NCBI GenBank assembly: GCA_958415665.1
Contig: CATYZK010000025.1
Coordinates: 1 to 26,886, forward strand
Source of the DNA: an uncultured Collinsella sp.
GTDB taxonomy: Bacteria; Actinomycetota; Coriobacteriia; Coriobacteriales; Coriobacteriaceae
Direction of reading: 5' to 3'
Length of the DNA stretch: 26,886 nucleotides
Shown here: piece after piece, positions 14,100 to 21,847 of the stretch
Layout of the letters: each line of letters starts with the position of its first letter
Position numbering within the stretch: the stretch's first letter is position 1
Program-made: the position numbers and the translations under genes
Notes under the pieces: model-generated
Databases searched by the model: none
What the model was told of the DNA's origin: nothing
The model's input: only the letters and a program-made list of their open reading frames with translations

Positions 14100-16757
14100 T
14101 TAGGCGCCGAGCGCGGTCTTGGCGGCCGCGAGGGCATCGGCGATACCGGCAGCATTCTTGCCACCGGCCTGGGCCATGTTGGGACGACCGCCACCGCCAC
14201 CATCGACCAGGCCCGCAATCTGCTTGATCACGTTACCGGCGTGGAAACCGGCCTTCACGGCGTCATCGGAGCCGGCGGCAAGCAGGGCCGGGGTGCCCTT
14301 CTCGGTCACGCTGGCAACGACGCAGGCGACGGGACCGGCAACCTTCTGGTGCACGGTATCCCAGACGTTGCGCAGGTCTGCGGCCTCGAGACCCTGGAGC
14401 TCGGCGACAACGAGCTTGTAGCCATTCAGCTCGACAGCGCCGTCGATGGCGCTGGAGATCGCATCGGAGGAGCCACCGGTGAGAGCCTTCTTGAGCTTAC
14501 CGGCGGTCTCGCGCAGCTCGGCCTGCAGGTTCTCCACGCGGGCGGGAACCTCGTCGACGCGGCACTTGAGCGCCGCGGCGGCGGCGTCAACGAGTGACAG
14601 GCGGTCGGCCATGTAGTCGAGAGCGCCCTTGGAGGTCACGGCCTCGATACGGCGGACATTCGAGCCCGTGGAGGACTCGGAAATGATCTTGAACAGGCCA
14701 ATCTCGGCAGTGTTGGCGGCATGCGTACCACCGCAGAGCTCACGGGAGAACGGTTGATCCTCGGCGCCCACGGAGACAACGCGGACGACGTCGCCGTACT
14801 TCTCGCCAAAGAGGGCGACAGCACCGGCGGCCTTGGCCTCATCGATGCCCATGACGCGGGTCACGACCGGCTTGGAAGCGAAGATCTGCTGGTTGACCAG
14901 GTCCTCGACAGCCTTGAGCTGCTCGGAAGATAGGGCCTCGAAGTGCGTGAAGTCAAAGCGCAGGTGCTCGGGCGTCACCAGCGAGCCGGCCTGGGAGACA
15001 TGCTCGCCCAGGACCTGCTTAAGCGCAGCGTCGAGCAGGTGCGTGGCGGTGTGGTTGCGGCGCAAGAAACCACGGCGCTCGGCGTCGAGCGCGGCAGTCA
15101 CGGTAGCACCGACGGTCAGCGTGCCCTCGGCAACGTGCGCGACGTGAGCATACAGGCCATTGTGGTTCTTGGTGTCGGCAACAGTCAGCGCGACGCCCTC
15201 GGCGGAAAGCTCGCCAGCATCGCCCTGCTGGCCACCCATCTCGGCGTAGAACGGGGTACGGTCGAGCACAACCTCGACGTCCTCGCCGGCGGCAGCGGAC
15301 TCGACGGACTCACCGTTGCGAACGATGGCGACAACCTTAGCGCCCTCGATGACGTCGTTGTCATAGCCGTCGAACTCGGTCGCGGCAACCTTATCGGAAA
15401 GCTCGACCCACACGTCGTTGAAGCTGCCCCAGGCGTCGCCCTTGGCGTTGGCGCGGGCGCGGGCCTTCTGGTCCTCCATGCAAGCGGTGAAGCCGTCCAT
15501 ATCGACGTCGTGACCGGCAGTGCCGGCGATCTCGACAGTCAGGTCAATGGGGAAACCGAAGGTATCATGCAGCTTAAAGGCAACGTCGCCCGGAAGGACA
15601 GCGCCATCGGCGAGCGCGGCCAGGGCCTCGTCCAGGTAAACGCGGCCGTTGTCGAGCGTCGTTGAGAAGCGCTCCTCCTCGGATGCGACGATGCCCTTAA
15701 CGAGCGCGACGTTCTTGAGCAGCTCGGGATAGGCCTCGCCCATCTGAGCGTTGACCTCGTCGATAAACTTGGTCAGGAAGGCGCCCTCGATGCCCAGCAG
15801 GCGGCCATGGAACACGGCACGGCGGAGCAGGCGGCGAAGGACGTACTCGCGGCCCTCGTTACCGGGCAGGATGCCATCGGAGATCATAAAGTCGACGGCA
15901 CGGGAGTGGTCGGCGATGATGCGCAGGGAACGGCTGGCGCCGGAGTAATCGTCGGCGTCATAGGTCTTGCCGCTGATCTCCTCACCGAGCTTGATGAGGT
16001 GCTGCATCAGATCGCCGTCGTAGTTAGCGGTCTTGTGCTGCATGATAGCGGCCATGCGCTCCAGACCCATGCCCGTATCGAGGTTGCGGTGCGGCAGCTC
16101 CGGCATGGAGCCATCCTCCTGGCGGTCGTACTGGGTAAAGACGAGGTTCCAGAACTCAAGGAAGCGGTCGCAGTCGCAGCCGGGCTTGCAGTCGGGGCTG
16201 CCGCAACCGACCTCCTCGCCCATGTCAAAGTAGATCTCGGAGCACGGACCGCAGGGGCCGGTGGGGCCAGCTGCCCAGAAGTTGTCGTCCTCGCCCAGAC
16301 GCGAGATGTGATCCTCGGCAACGCCCAGGGAGCGCCACACGTCATGGGTCTCGTCGTCCTCGGTAAAGACGGTGAAGTACAGGCGGTCGAGCGGCAGCTT
16401 GAACTCCTTGGTGATGAGCTCAAAGGCCCAAGCGCAAGCCTGCTGCTTGGAGACGCCGCCAAAGGAGAAGTCGCCGAGCATCTCGAAGAAGGACAGGTGA
16501 CGGCCGTCCTCGCCGATGCAGTCGATGTCGTTGGTGCGGACGCACTTCTGGCAGGAGATCGCGCCGATCTCCTTCATGGTCTTCTTGCCCTGGTAATACT
16601 CCTTAAACTGGTTCATGCCGGCGTTGGCAAGCAGCAGCGAAGGGTCGTCGGGGACGAGGGACGAAGAAGGATAGAGCTTAAGACCGCGCTCCTCAAAGAA
16701 GTTGAGGAACTTGGAGCGGATCTCGGCCGTAGTCATTGACGGGTAGTCAGCACTCAT
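14100..16757 (-). CDS. alaS: Alanyl-tRNA synthetase
   Basis: This class II synthetase charges tRNA-Ala and edits mischarged Ser and Gly. The N-terminal aminoacylation core begins MTTAEIRSKFLNFFEERG and includes GMNQFKEYYQG and a Cys-rich zinc-like segment near CKPGCDCDRFLEFWN, which is usual in this family. The editing domain has HTATHLLDAAL and CGGTHAANT, the metal-binding His/Cys motifs. The C-terminal DHHA1-like domain is Gly-rich (DGGGGGRPNMAQAGG). Length is 885 residues from the ATG at 16757, which has GAGGAG upstream; the frame is open 30 codons further without a ribosome site. It leads the long minus-strand run. Confidence 0.97.
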   Translation of the reverse strand: MSADYPSMTTAEIRSKFLNFFEERGLKLYPSSSLVPDDPSLLLANAGMNQFKEYYQGKKTMKEIGAISCQKCVRTNDIDCIGEDGRHLSFFEMLGDFSFGGVSKQQACAWAFELITKEFKLPLDRLYFTVFTEDDETHDVWRSLGVAEDHISRLGEDDNFWAAGPTGPCGPCSEIYFDMGEEVGCGSPDCKPGCDCDRFLEFWNLVFTQYDRQEDGSMPELPHRNLDTGMGLERMAAIMQHKTANYDGDLMQHLIKLGEEISGKTYDADDYSGASRSLRIIADHSRAVDFMISDGILPGNEGREYVLRRLLRRAVFHGRLLGIEGAFLTKFIDEVNAQMGEAYPELLKNVALVKGIVASEEERFSTTLDNGRVYLDEALAALADGAVLPGDVAFKLHDTFGFPIDLTVEIAGTAGHDVDMDGFTACMEDQKARARANAKGDAWGSFNDVWVELSDKVAATEFDGYDNDVIEGAKVVAIVRNGESVESAAAGEDVEVVLDRTPFYAEMGGQQGDAGELSAEGVALTVADTKNHNGLYAHVAHVAEGTLTVGATVTAALDAERRGFLRRNHTATHLLDAALKQVLGEHVSQAGSLVTPEHLRFDFTHFEALSSEQLKAVEDLVNQQIFASKPVVTRVMGIDEAKAAGAVALFGEKYGDVVRVVSVGAEDQPFSRELCGGTHAANTAEIGLFKIISESSTGSNVRRIEAVTSKGALDYMADRLSLVDAAAAALKCRVDEVPARVENLQAELRETAGKLKKALTGGSSDAISSAIDGAVELNGYKLVVAELQGLEAADLRNVWDTVHQKVAGPVACVVASVTEKGTPALLAAGSDDAVKAGFHAGNVIKQIAGLVDGGGGGRPNMAQAGGKNAAGIADALAAAKTALGA

Positions 16758-16803
16758 AGAGGGAATCTCCTCGATTTCACATCGAAACAGTTCAAACGTA
16801 AAG

Positions 16804-16831
16804 ATATTACCATCCCACCGCGCCTGTGCAA
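16804..16831 (-). promoter_or_regulatory. Candidate alaS promoter
   Basis: On the minus strand TTGCAC (16831-16826) and TAATAT (16809-16804) are separated by 16 bases, and TGG directly before the -10 forms an extended -10. The -35 overlaps the T-tract of the adjacent terminator, giving a leader of ~40 bases. No T-box elements are visible in it. Confidence 0.5.
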
Positions 16832-16859
16832 AAAAGAGGGTCGCCAAACAGCGACCCTC
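16830..16859 (-). terminator. Terminator upstream of alaS
   Basis: GAGGGTCGC (16836-16844) and GCGACCCTC (16851-16859) form a perfect 9-base stem with a 6-base loop, followed on the minus strand by six T. It would end minus-strand transcripts arriving from the sigma/AI-2E unit after they have crossed the whole plus-strand gene at 16952-17191. Confidence 0.82.
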
Positions 16860-16891
16860 CAGCGAAAGTGCACGTTATTTAGTACTGCGCG

Positions 16892-16925
16892 ATCCTTTGA
16901 AAAAGGATTGCTGTAGAATTACATA
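16892..16925 (+). promoter_or_regulatory. Candidate promoter/operator of the orphan membrane gene
   Basis: ATCCTTT-GAA-AAAGGAT at 16892-16908 is a perfect 7-base-arm inverted repeat. TTGAAA at 16897-16902 lies within it and could act as a -35, with TACATA at 16920-16925 as a weak -10 at 17 bases; TAGAAT at 16914-16919 is an alternative -10. The overlap suggests a repressor site, but this is inference. Confidence 0.35.
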
Positions 16926-16951
16926 CAAGATTCACCCGGAAGGAGCGAACG

Positions 16952-17191
16952 ATGAAAAGCAAACGATTTGTCCTGAATGCACTTCTGGTTGTAGCACTTT
17001 TAGCGCTCTTGGCCTTCTCATGCTGGTACGCAAACCAACCAGCATTTGGCTACGTATTGTATGCAGTAATGTCCGGCGATAAGGCTTATTACACTCTACG
17101 CGCAATTGACGTTCTCTTTTTCTATGTAGCCGGCCCCCTATCAATCGCTTTGCTCGCGTTTCTTGTCATCTACAACTTCAAGAAACGTTAA
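16952..17191 (+). CDS. Small two-helix membrane protein of unknown function
   Basis: I do not recognise this 79-residue protein. Residues ~6-26 form a hydrophobic helix after a basic start (MKSKR), residues ~52-74 form a second, and the chain ends KKR, suggesting both ends are cytoplasmic. The segment between is rich in Tyr and Ala. GGAAGGAG lies 6 bases before the ATG, a strong ribosome site. By hand count the gene is about 45% G+C, clearly below its neighbours, and its codon use differs. It is the only plus-strand gene between 3417 and the right end. It is convergent with the AI-2E gene, 6 bases apart, with no terminator between. A recently acquired or fast-evolving gene is possible; a hydrophobic toxin-like peptide cannot be excluded. 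Confidence 0.7.
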   Translation: MKSKRFVLNALLVVALLALLAFSCWYANQPAFGYVLYAVMSGDKAYYTLRAIDVLFFYVAGPLSIALLAFLVIYNFKKR

Positions 17192-17197
17192 TAGTAC

Positions 17198-18610
17198 CTA
17201 TTTAGAATCCGAATCGTCCATGGAGCCGTCGATGCCGGTTTTGGTGTCGTCGTCCGTATTGGAATCGTCATCCTTGGCGAAGGGGTTCTTGAAAAAGCCT
17301 GTCGCGTCGGGCTGAAGACCCGAGAGCTTGATCCAAGGATTATCGAGCTCGGGCTTGGGCATGGCCTGGGCCTCCGGCGCGGTCTCGTTACCGATGAGCT
17401 CGGACTCGTAAATAAACGTATCGTCCCCAAGCGCGTCGTAGGCGGCGACCGGGTTGCCCTCGGCATCGCGATACGGCGTGCCCTTAAACACGGCGCCGTC
17501 GTATGCCACGAGCTGGCGACCGGTCTCATTCTCGAAGTAGTACACGAAGATGCCCTTGAGGGCCGCACACAGCGGGATGGCAATAATCATGCCGATGGGG
17601 CCCATGAGCGCCGAGCCAATAACGAGCGCCGTGAGGCTCATGATGGGATGCACCTGCACCGAGCTCTGCATGACCTTAGGCGAAATCACGTTATCGGTGA
17701 CGTTTTGCGCGACCATCGTCACGATGAGCGTCCATAACGCCAACATGGGGCTGAACATAAAGCCGAGCACTGTGGCGATTGCTGCGCTCACCCATGGACC
17801 GACGACAGGAACCAAATGCATGATGCCGGTAAAGATAGCCATGAGCGCCGCATACGGATGGCCGATGATCATAAAACCGATAAAGGCAAGGAAACCACCG
17901 CAGATGGACGTCACGACCATACCGCGCATGTAGCCGCCGACAGAGCGAGAAAGGATGGCGACCATAAAGCGGTACGAGGTCTCCTTCTCCTGACCGATGA
18001 TGGTACAAATCTCGTGGTGCATGCGAGGGTAGTCGCAGGCCATCCAGTACGCGAGCACCAGACCCAGGAAGATCACGAACAGCTGCGAGGCCGTATTGGT
18101 GATGAGCGGGAACACACCGCGGCCAAGCTCGGCAGCGATCTGAGACACGTACTTCGATGCCACGGTGACAAGCGACGAAAGATTATCGTCCAAATACTCC
18201 TTGAGCGGCGTGTTGTTGAGCGTCTTGGCATGCGAGATCATCTCATTGAGATCGCCGCCCGCAACACGAAGCTGCTCGGGCAGGCGGCTCAGGACTTCCA
18301 TGATCTGACCAAAAAGAATCGGCGACAAGATGCAAACGACGCCGACGAGCACGGCAACGACAACAATAAGCGCGATAAGCGAACCGATGCCGCGATTCAC
18401 GCCATGGTGCTCGAGCCAGTTGGTGATCGGGGACATCACAAAAGCAATGATGGAGCCGACGGCAAGAAACTCGATAACCGGTGCCAGGATGCCCATAAGG
18501 TTAAAGATGACAGCGGCGATGACAATGCAGCCGACAACAGCCCAAATGCGCAGCGTCAGAATGCGGGCGTCGCGCAGCACGCGATCGGTTTGTTGGGGGT
18601 GTTCACTCAT
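17198..18610 (-). CDS. AI-2E family transporter (permease)
   Basis: This is a polytopic membrane protein of the AI-2E (PerM/TqsA/YdiK) family. Members have about eight membrane helices and have been linked to export of autoinducer-2 or to Na+/H+ exchange, but most have unknown substrates. Two N-terminal helices (about 22-45 and 48-65), a further hydrophobic segment near 75-100, a long amphipathic soluble loop and a C-terminal helix cluster with GMVVTSICGGFLAFIG and HLVPVVGPWVSA are visible. PKVMQSSVQVHPIMSLTALV, quoted in part as VQVHPIMSLTALV, is typical. The last ~120 residues are a hydrophilic, acidic tail. The start overlaps the sigma-factor stop as ATGA without its own ribosome site, so the two are translationally coupled. 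Confidence 0.87.
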   Translation of the reverse strand: MSEHPQQTDRVLRDARILTLRIWAVVGCIVIAAVIFNLMGILAPVIEFLAVGSIIAFVMSPITNWLEHHGVNRGIGSLIALIVVVAVLVGVVCILSPILFGQIMEVLSRLPEQLRVAGGDLNEMISHAKTLNNTPLKEYLDDNLSSLVTVASKYVSQIAAELGRGVFPLITNTASQLFVIFLGLVLAYWMACDYPRMHHEICTIIGQEKETSYRFMVAILSRSVGGYMRGMVVTSICGGFLAFIGFMIIGHPYAALMAIFTGIMHLVPVVGPWVSAAIATVLGFMFSPMLALWTLIVTMVAQNVTDNVISPKVMQSSVQVHPIMSLTALVIGSALMGPIGMIIAIPLCAALKGIFVYYFENETGRQLVAYDGAVFKGTPYRDAEGNPVAAYDALGDDTFIYESELIGNETAPEAQAMPKPELDNPWIKLSGLQPDATGFFKNPFAKDDDSNTDDDTKTGIDGSMDDSDSK

Positions 18611-19398
18611 GAACGAATCATCACTCCGTCGGGGTCGATCTTGTCCTGAATCTTCTTAAGCGTGCGGCGCAGCAGGCGCGAAACCTGGACCTGCGATATA
18701 CCCAGCTTCTTGGCGATCTCGATCTGGGTCATGCCCTTTACAAAGCGCAGCTCGATAACCTCGCGCTCGCGCGGCGAGAAATCACGGATGGCTTCCTCGA
18801 TCACCAAGCGGTCATCGGTAAAGTCGAGCTCATTGTCGTCGTCGGCGTAGCGATCGAGAATCGAGGGGGCATCGTCGGAATCAGACGCAGCAGGAGCCTC
18901 GATGGGCACCGAGGTATAGGCCGAAGACGATTCCATAGCCTCGAGGACCTCATCGACGGTCACGCCCAGGTAATCGGCGATTTCCTCAACCTTGGGCGAA
19001 CGCTGTAGCTCGTTGGTGAGCTTGTCGGTAGCCTGGTTGACCTTGGCAGAAAGCTCCTGCAGGCGACGCGGTACGCGCACGCTCCAGCCCTTGTCGCGGA
19101 AATGGCGTTTGATCTCGCCCAAGATAGTGGGTGTCGCAAACGTCGTGAACTCGAGTCCGCGCTCGGGGTCAAAACGGTCGATAGCCTTGAGCAAACCCAG
19201 ATAGCCGACCTGCATGAGGTCGTCGAGCGGCTCGCCGCGATTCTTAAATTTGTTGGCAAGAAACCTTACCAGGTTCATATGGGACATGACGAGCTGCTCG
19301 CGGGCGTCCGGATCACCGGTCTCCTTGTAGCGACGAAACAGCTCGCGGGTTTTCTCCTTGTCCCAAGCGGTCTTGCCGCTCCGGGAACGTTCGGTCAT
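18607..19398 (-). CDS. SigB/SigF/SigG-type alternative sigma factor
   Basis: This is a group 3 sigma-70 factor of 263 residues. Region 2 (about 35-105) includes DLMQVGYLGLLKAIDRFDPERG and FTTFATPTILGEIKRHFRDKGW, quoted in part as FATPTILGEIKRHFRDKGW, the hallmark of SigB/F/G proteins. Region 3 (about 108-165) begins VRVPRRLQEL. Region 4 (about 200-252) has the HTH GMTQIEIAKKLGISQVQVSRLL. A linker of ~40 residues between regions 3 and 4 is unusually acidic. The gene starts one base after the RsbW-like gene and overlaps the AI-2E gene. In Bacillus the same adjacency (anti-sigma then sigma) marks partner-switching stress control, so general stress response is the likely role. Confidence 0.93.
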   Translation of the reverse strand: MTERSRSGKTAWDKEKTRELFRRYKETGDPDAREQLVMSHMNLVRFLANKFKNRGEPLDDLMQVGYLGLLKAIDRFDPERGLEFTTFATPTILGEIKRHFRDKGWSVRVPRRLQELSAKVNQATDKLTNELQRSPKVEEIADYLGVTVDEVLEAMESSSAYTSVPIEAPAASDSDDAPSILDRYADDDNELDFTDDRLVIEEAIRDFSPREREVIELRFVKGMTQIEIAKKLGISQVQVSRLLRRTLKKIQDKIDPDGVMIRS

Positions 19399-19399
19399 A

Positions 19400-19777
19400 T
19401 TAAATATCCGCCTTGAGGTCGAGGGAAAGCGTCAGGGGCGCCGCAGTCTTTTCGTAGGAGTCGCAAACGCTCGCAAGGATGAGCTCGGCATACACCGCAG
19501 CCTGGTCGTCTTCATCGACCGTAGCCTGATCGCCAAAGGTAATAGTCATGCCAACGTGGGTCTCATCGACATCGAATTTGATGGTGATGTCGTCGCAGTC
19601 GACCGCGGTGCAACCAAAAATGAAAGCCTCCTCGGCAGCCATGCGGATGTCCTCAATGCGATCGACAGACATAGAGCACAGGGCACCAACGTTGGCTGCC
19701 GTCATGCGCACAAGGCGAGCGAGACGCGGGTCACCGGCAACGGTCAGCGTGATAGGGCAGGTTGCTTCGCTACTCAT
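19400..19777 (-). CDS. RsbW-like anti-sigma factor lacking GHKL boxes
   Basis: The position directly before a SigB/F/G-type sigma gene and the pattern RMAAEEAFIFGCTAV at residues 45-59 suggest a homologue of RsbW/SpoIIAB, kinases that bind and silence such sigma factors. Length is 125 residues, slightly short of typical. In true kinases the N box reads E-A-x-x-N; here Glu50 is kept but Phe54 stands where the Mg-binding Asn should be. No DxGxG box follows (the place reads TITFGDQAT). ATP-dependent phosphorylation therefore looks unlikely. The ATG at 19777 has GAGGAG upstream and overlaps the DUF948 gene by 8 bases; the frame is open further upstream without support. Anti-sigma function is inference. 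Confidence 0.7.
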   Translation of the reverse strand: MSSEATCPITLTVAGDPRLARLVRMTAANVGALCSMSVDRIEDIRMAAEEAFIFGCTAVDCDDITIKFDVDETHVGMTITFGDQATVDEDDQAAVYAELILASVCDSYEKTAAPLTLSLDLKADI

Positions 19778-20363
19778 CGCAGGACTCCTCAGAGGTCTCG
19801 GCGGGCGTGTAAGTGTAATACTGGGCTGCTTTAGCGGCAGGCTTTTGTGCACCATCGTCACCCGCGGCGACCTCGTCCCCGGCTTCGCCAATCAGGACGC
19901 GCTCGGTCGACTGCTCGGCTTCTTCGGCAGCAGCGGAAAGCTTGCGCTCGGCGTTGGCCGCGGGAGCCTTCACCTTATTAAAGAGTTTCTGCACAGCACC
20001 GGCAGCAGAGTCGGTCACGCTCGACACAGCATTGCTGGCCTCGGCCATGCTGCCCGTGACCTCGGAAATGTCGCGAACGACGGCCTCAACCTCAACGAGG
20101 TTGGACGTCAGGGCGTCAATGGCGGTCTTGCTCGACTTGAGCAGCGGCTCCACCTGGGCAAGTGCCGGAGTGAGTTCGTCAACGGCGCCATCAAGCTTTG
20201 CCACCACGGGCTGCGCCTCGGCGATGGTGTTGTTGAGGTCGTTCACGGTCTTATCGAGCGAATCGACAACGGTGCGGGTCTTGCGCAGGGTAAGCGCGAG
20301 CTCAACGATGGCCCACACGCCGGCAATGGCAAGCACCAGCAGGGCGATTTGAATGGGACTCAT
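19770..20363 (-). CDS. DUF948-type membrane-anchored coiled-coil protein
   Basis: This 197-residue protein has one N-terminal membrane helix (about residues 5-24, IQIALLVLAIAGVWAIVELA). A long region of heptad-like repeats follows (TVVDSLDKTVNDLNNTIAEA, VVAKLDGAVDELTPALAQVE), then a low-complexity Ala/Glu tail ending in acidic residues. This matches DUF948 proteins such as Bacillus YtxG, a SigB-dependent general stress protein; the biochemical role is unknown. The ATG has GGGAGG upstream. It heads the unit with the RsbW-like and sigma genes, occupying the place where rsbV, the anti-anti-sigma gene, would be in Bacillus. No STAS-domain protein is in the window. Confidence 0.8.
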   Translation of the reverse strand: MSPIQIALLVLAIAGVWAIVELALTLRKTRTVVDSLDKTVNDLNNTIAEAQPVVAKLDGAVDELTPALAQVEPLLKSSKTAIDALTSNLVEVEAVVRDISEVTGSMAEASNAVSSVTDSAAGAVQKLFNKVKAPAANAERKLSAAAEEAEQSTERVLIGEAGDEVAAGDDGAQKPAAKAAQYYTYTPAETSEESCDE

Positions 20364-20437
20364 ACAAGCCTCCCGGAAGAATCGAAATACAGACGTTGTT
20401 CATGGTACCCCAAAGGGGACGGAAGATTCCCAAAAGC

Positions 20438-21787
20438 TTACTTTGGCGCCCTGCCGCTACGGTCGCGCTCGCTTTGCTCCACACGCCATTCTTCCCAACC
20501 GCGGCCGGCAGGCTGCCAAAAGGCACCACGCTCCAGGCCTTCAGGCAAATAGTGCTGGTCGACCCAACCTTCGGGATAATCGTGTGGGTACTTGTATACA
20601 CCGTACTCGTCGCTGCCGGGACGGTGACGATCGCGAAGATAGCTGGGCACCTCACGAAGGCCACTGCTGTGGATATCGGCCAGCGCCGCATCGATCGAAG
20701 CCTCACACGCGTTGGATTTAGGCGCCAAGCACACATAGAGTGCAGCCTGAGCCAGGTTAATGCGGCACTCGGGATAGCCAATGACCTCGGCAGACTTAAA
20801 CGCGGCTTGCGCCACCAAAAGTGCCTGCGGATCGGCATTGCCAACATCCTCAGAAGCCTGAATCATAATGCGGCGGGCGATAAACTTAGGATCCTCCCCC
20901 GCGTCGATCATGCGCGCGAGCCAATAGATCGTGGCATCGGGGTCGCTGCCGCGCATAGACTTAATAAACGCACTGATAATGTCGTAGTGCATGTCGCCGT
21001 TTTTGTCATACGAAAAACCGCGACGCGGATTGGCAATCTTCACGTCATCCACGGTGATAGGATAGCGCTCCCCTGCCGCCGGAGCCGGCGTCCCCTCGGT
21101 ATCGGAACGCGTGACGGCAATCTCGCTCGCCAGCTCGAGCGTCGTCAGGGCCGAGCGTGCATCGCCCGCAGCCAGCGTACAGATGGTCTTAACCGTATCC
21201 TCATCGGCCGAGAACTTGCCGTTCAAACCCTGCGGCGCCTCGAGCGCACGCTCGATGAGCGTGGCGATATCCTCGTCCTTCAGGTGATCAAGCTCTACCA
21301 CGCGCCCACGCGACAACAGTGCGGAGTTGACCTCGAAGTAAGGGTTCTCAGTCGTGGCGCCGATCATAATGACGGTACGGTTTTCAACCGCATGCAAAAG
21401 CGCATCCTGCTGCGACTTCGAAAAACGGTGAATCTCGTCGATGAACAAGATGGTACGGCGGTCATACGTATTCAGGCGCGACTTTGCCTCGTCGATCACG
21501 CGACGCAGGTCCTTCACGGTACCCGTGACGGCGCTGACCTCGACAAACTCGCTCTTGGTATGGTTGGCGATGATATGCGCCAGCGTCGTCTTGCCCGTAC
21601 CGGCAGGCCCATACAGAATCACGCTCGACAGCACATCATGCTCAATCGCCGCACGCAACCACGAACCCTTGCCCACAGCCTTTTGCTGGCCTACGTACTC
21701 GTCGAGCGAATTGGGACGCATGCGCACCGCGAGCGGCGCATTTTTAAAGGAACGCTCGCGCGTCGAGGCAGAAAAAAGGTCGTCCAT
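20438..21787 (-). CDS. rarA: Replication-associated recombination protein RarA (MgsA)
   Basis: This AAA+ ATPase of the clamp-loader-like RarA/WRNIP1 family acts at stalled replication forks. The N-terminus has the typical VRMRPNSLDEYVGQQ. Walker A GPAGTGKTTLA is at about residues 60-70, Walker B ILFIDEIHRFSKSQQDALL follows near 110, then sensor 1 IGATTENPYFEVNSALLSR, quoted in part as GATTENPYFEVN. The C-terminal tetramerisation domain shows DPDATIYWLARM and YPHDYPEGWVDQHYLP. Length is 449 residues from the ATG at 21787, which AGGA precedes by 5 bases; ATG codons at 21793 and 21802 are alternatives. A TATACT box at 21832-21827 may be its -10. Confidence 0.96.
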   Translation of the reverse strand: MDDLFSASTRERSFKNAPLAVRMRPNSLDEYVGQQKAVGKGSWLRAAIEHDVLSSVILYGPAGTGKTTLAHIIANHTKSEFVEVSAVTGTVKDLRRVIDEAKSRLNTYDRRTILFIDEIHRFSKSQQDALLHAVENRTVIMIGATTENPYFEVNSALLSRGRVVELDHLKDEDIATLIERALEAPQGLNGKFSADEDTVKTICTLAAGDARSALTTLELASEIAVTRSDTEGTPAPAAGERYPITVDDVKIANPRRGFSYDKNGDMHYDIISAFIKSMRGSDPDATIYWLARMIDAGEDPKFIARRIMIQASEDVGNADPQALLVAQAAFKSAEVIGYPECRINLAQAALYVCLAPKSNACEASIDAALADIHSSGLREVPSYLRDRHRPGSDEYGVYKYPHDYPEGWVDQHYLPEGLERGAFWQPAGRGWEEWRVEQSERDRSGRAPK

Positions 21788-21847
21788 AGCCATCCTGTAC
21801 ATCCATCAAAATCTTTGTTCACCAACAGTATACCGAATAGATACGAA

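Noticed and set aside
16170..16230. Cys-rich stretch in AlaS as a possible inserted zinc domain
   Set aside because: A C-x-x-C/CDCDRF(L/Y)E(F/I)WN segment is a normal part of many bacterial alanyl-tRNA synthetases.
16758..16860. T-box or attenuator for alaS
   Set aside because: The region contains a terminator hairpin, but no T-box consensus or antiterminator. The predicted alaS promoter lies after the hairpin, so the leader is too short.
20364..20437. Short CCCC-AAA-GGGG hairpin between rarA and the DUF948 gene as a terminator
   Set aside because: The stem is only 4 bases and no T-tract follows on either strand, so it is not convincing.
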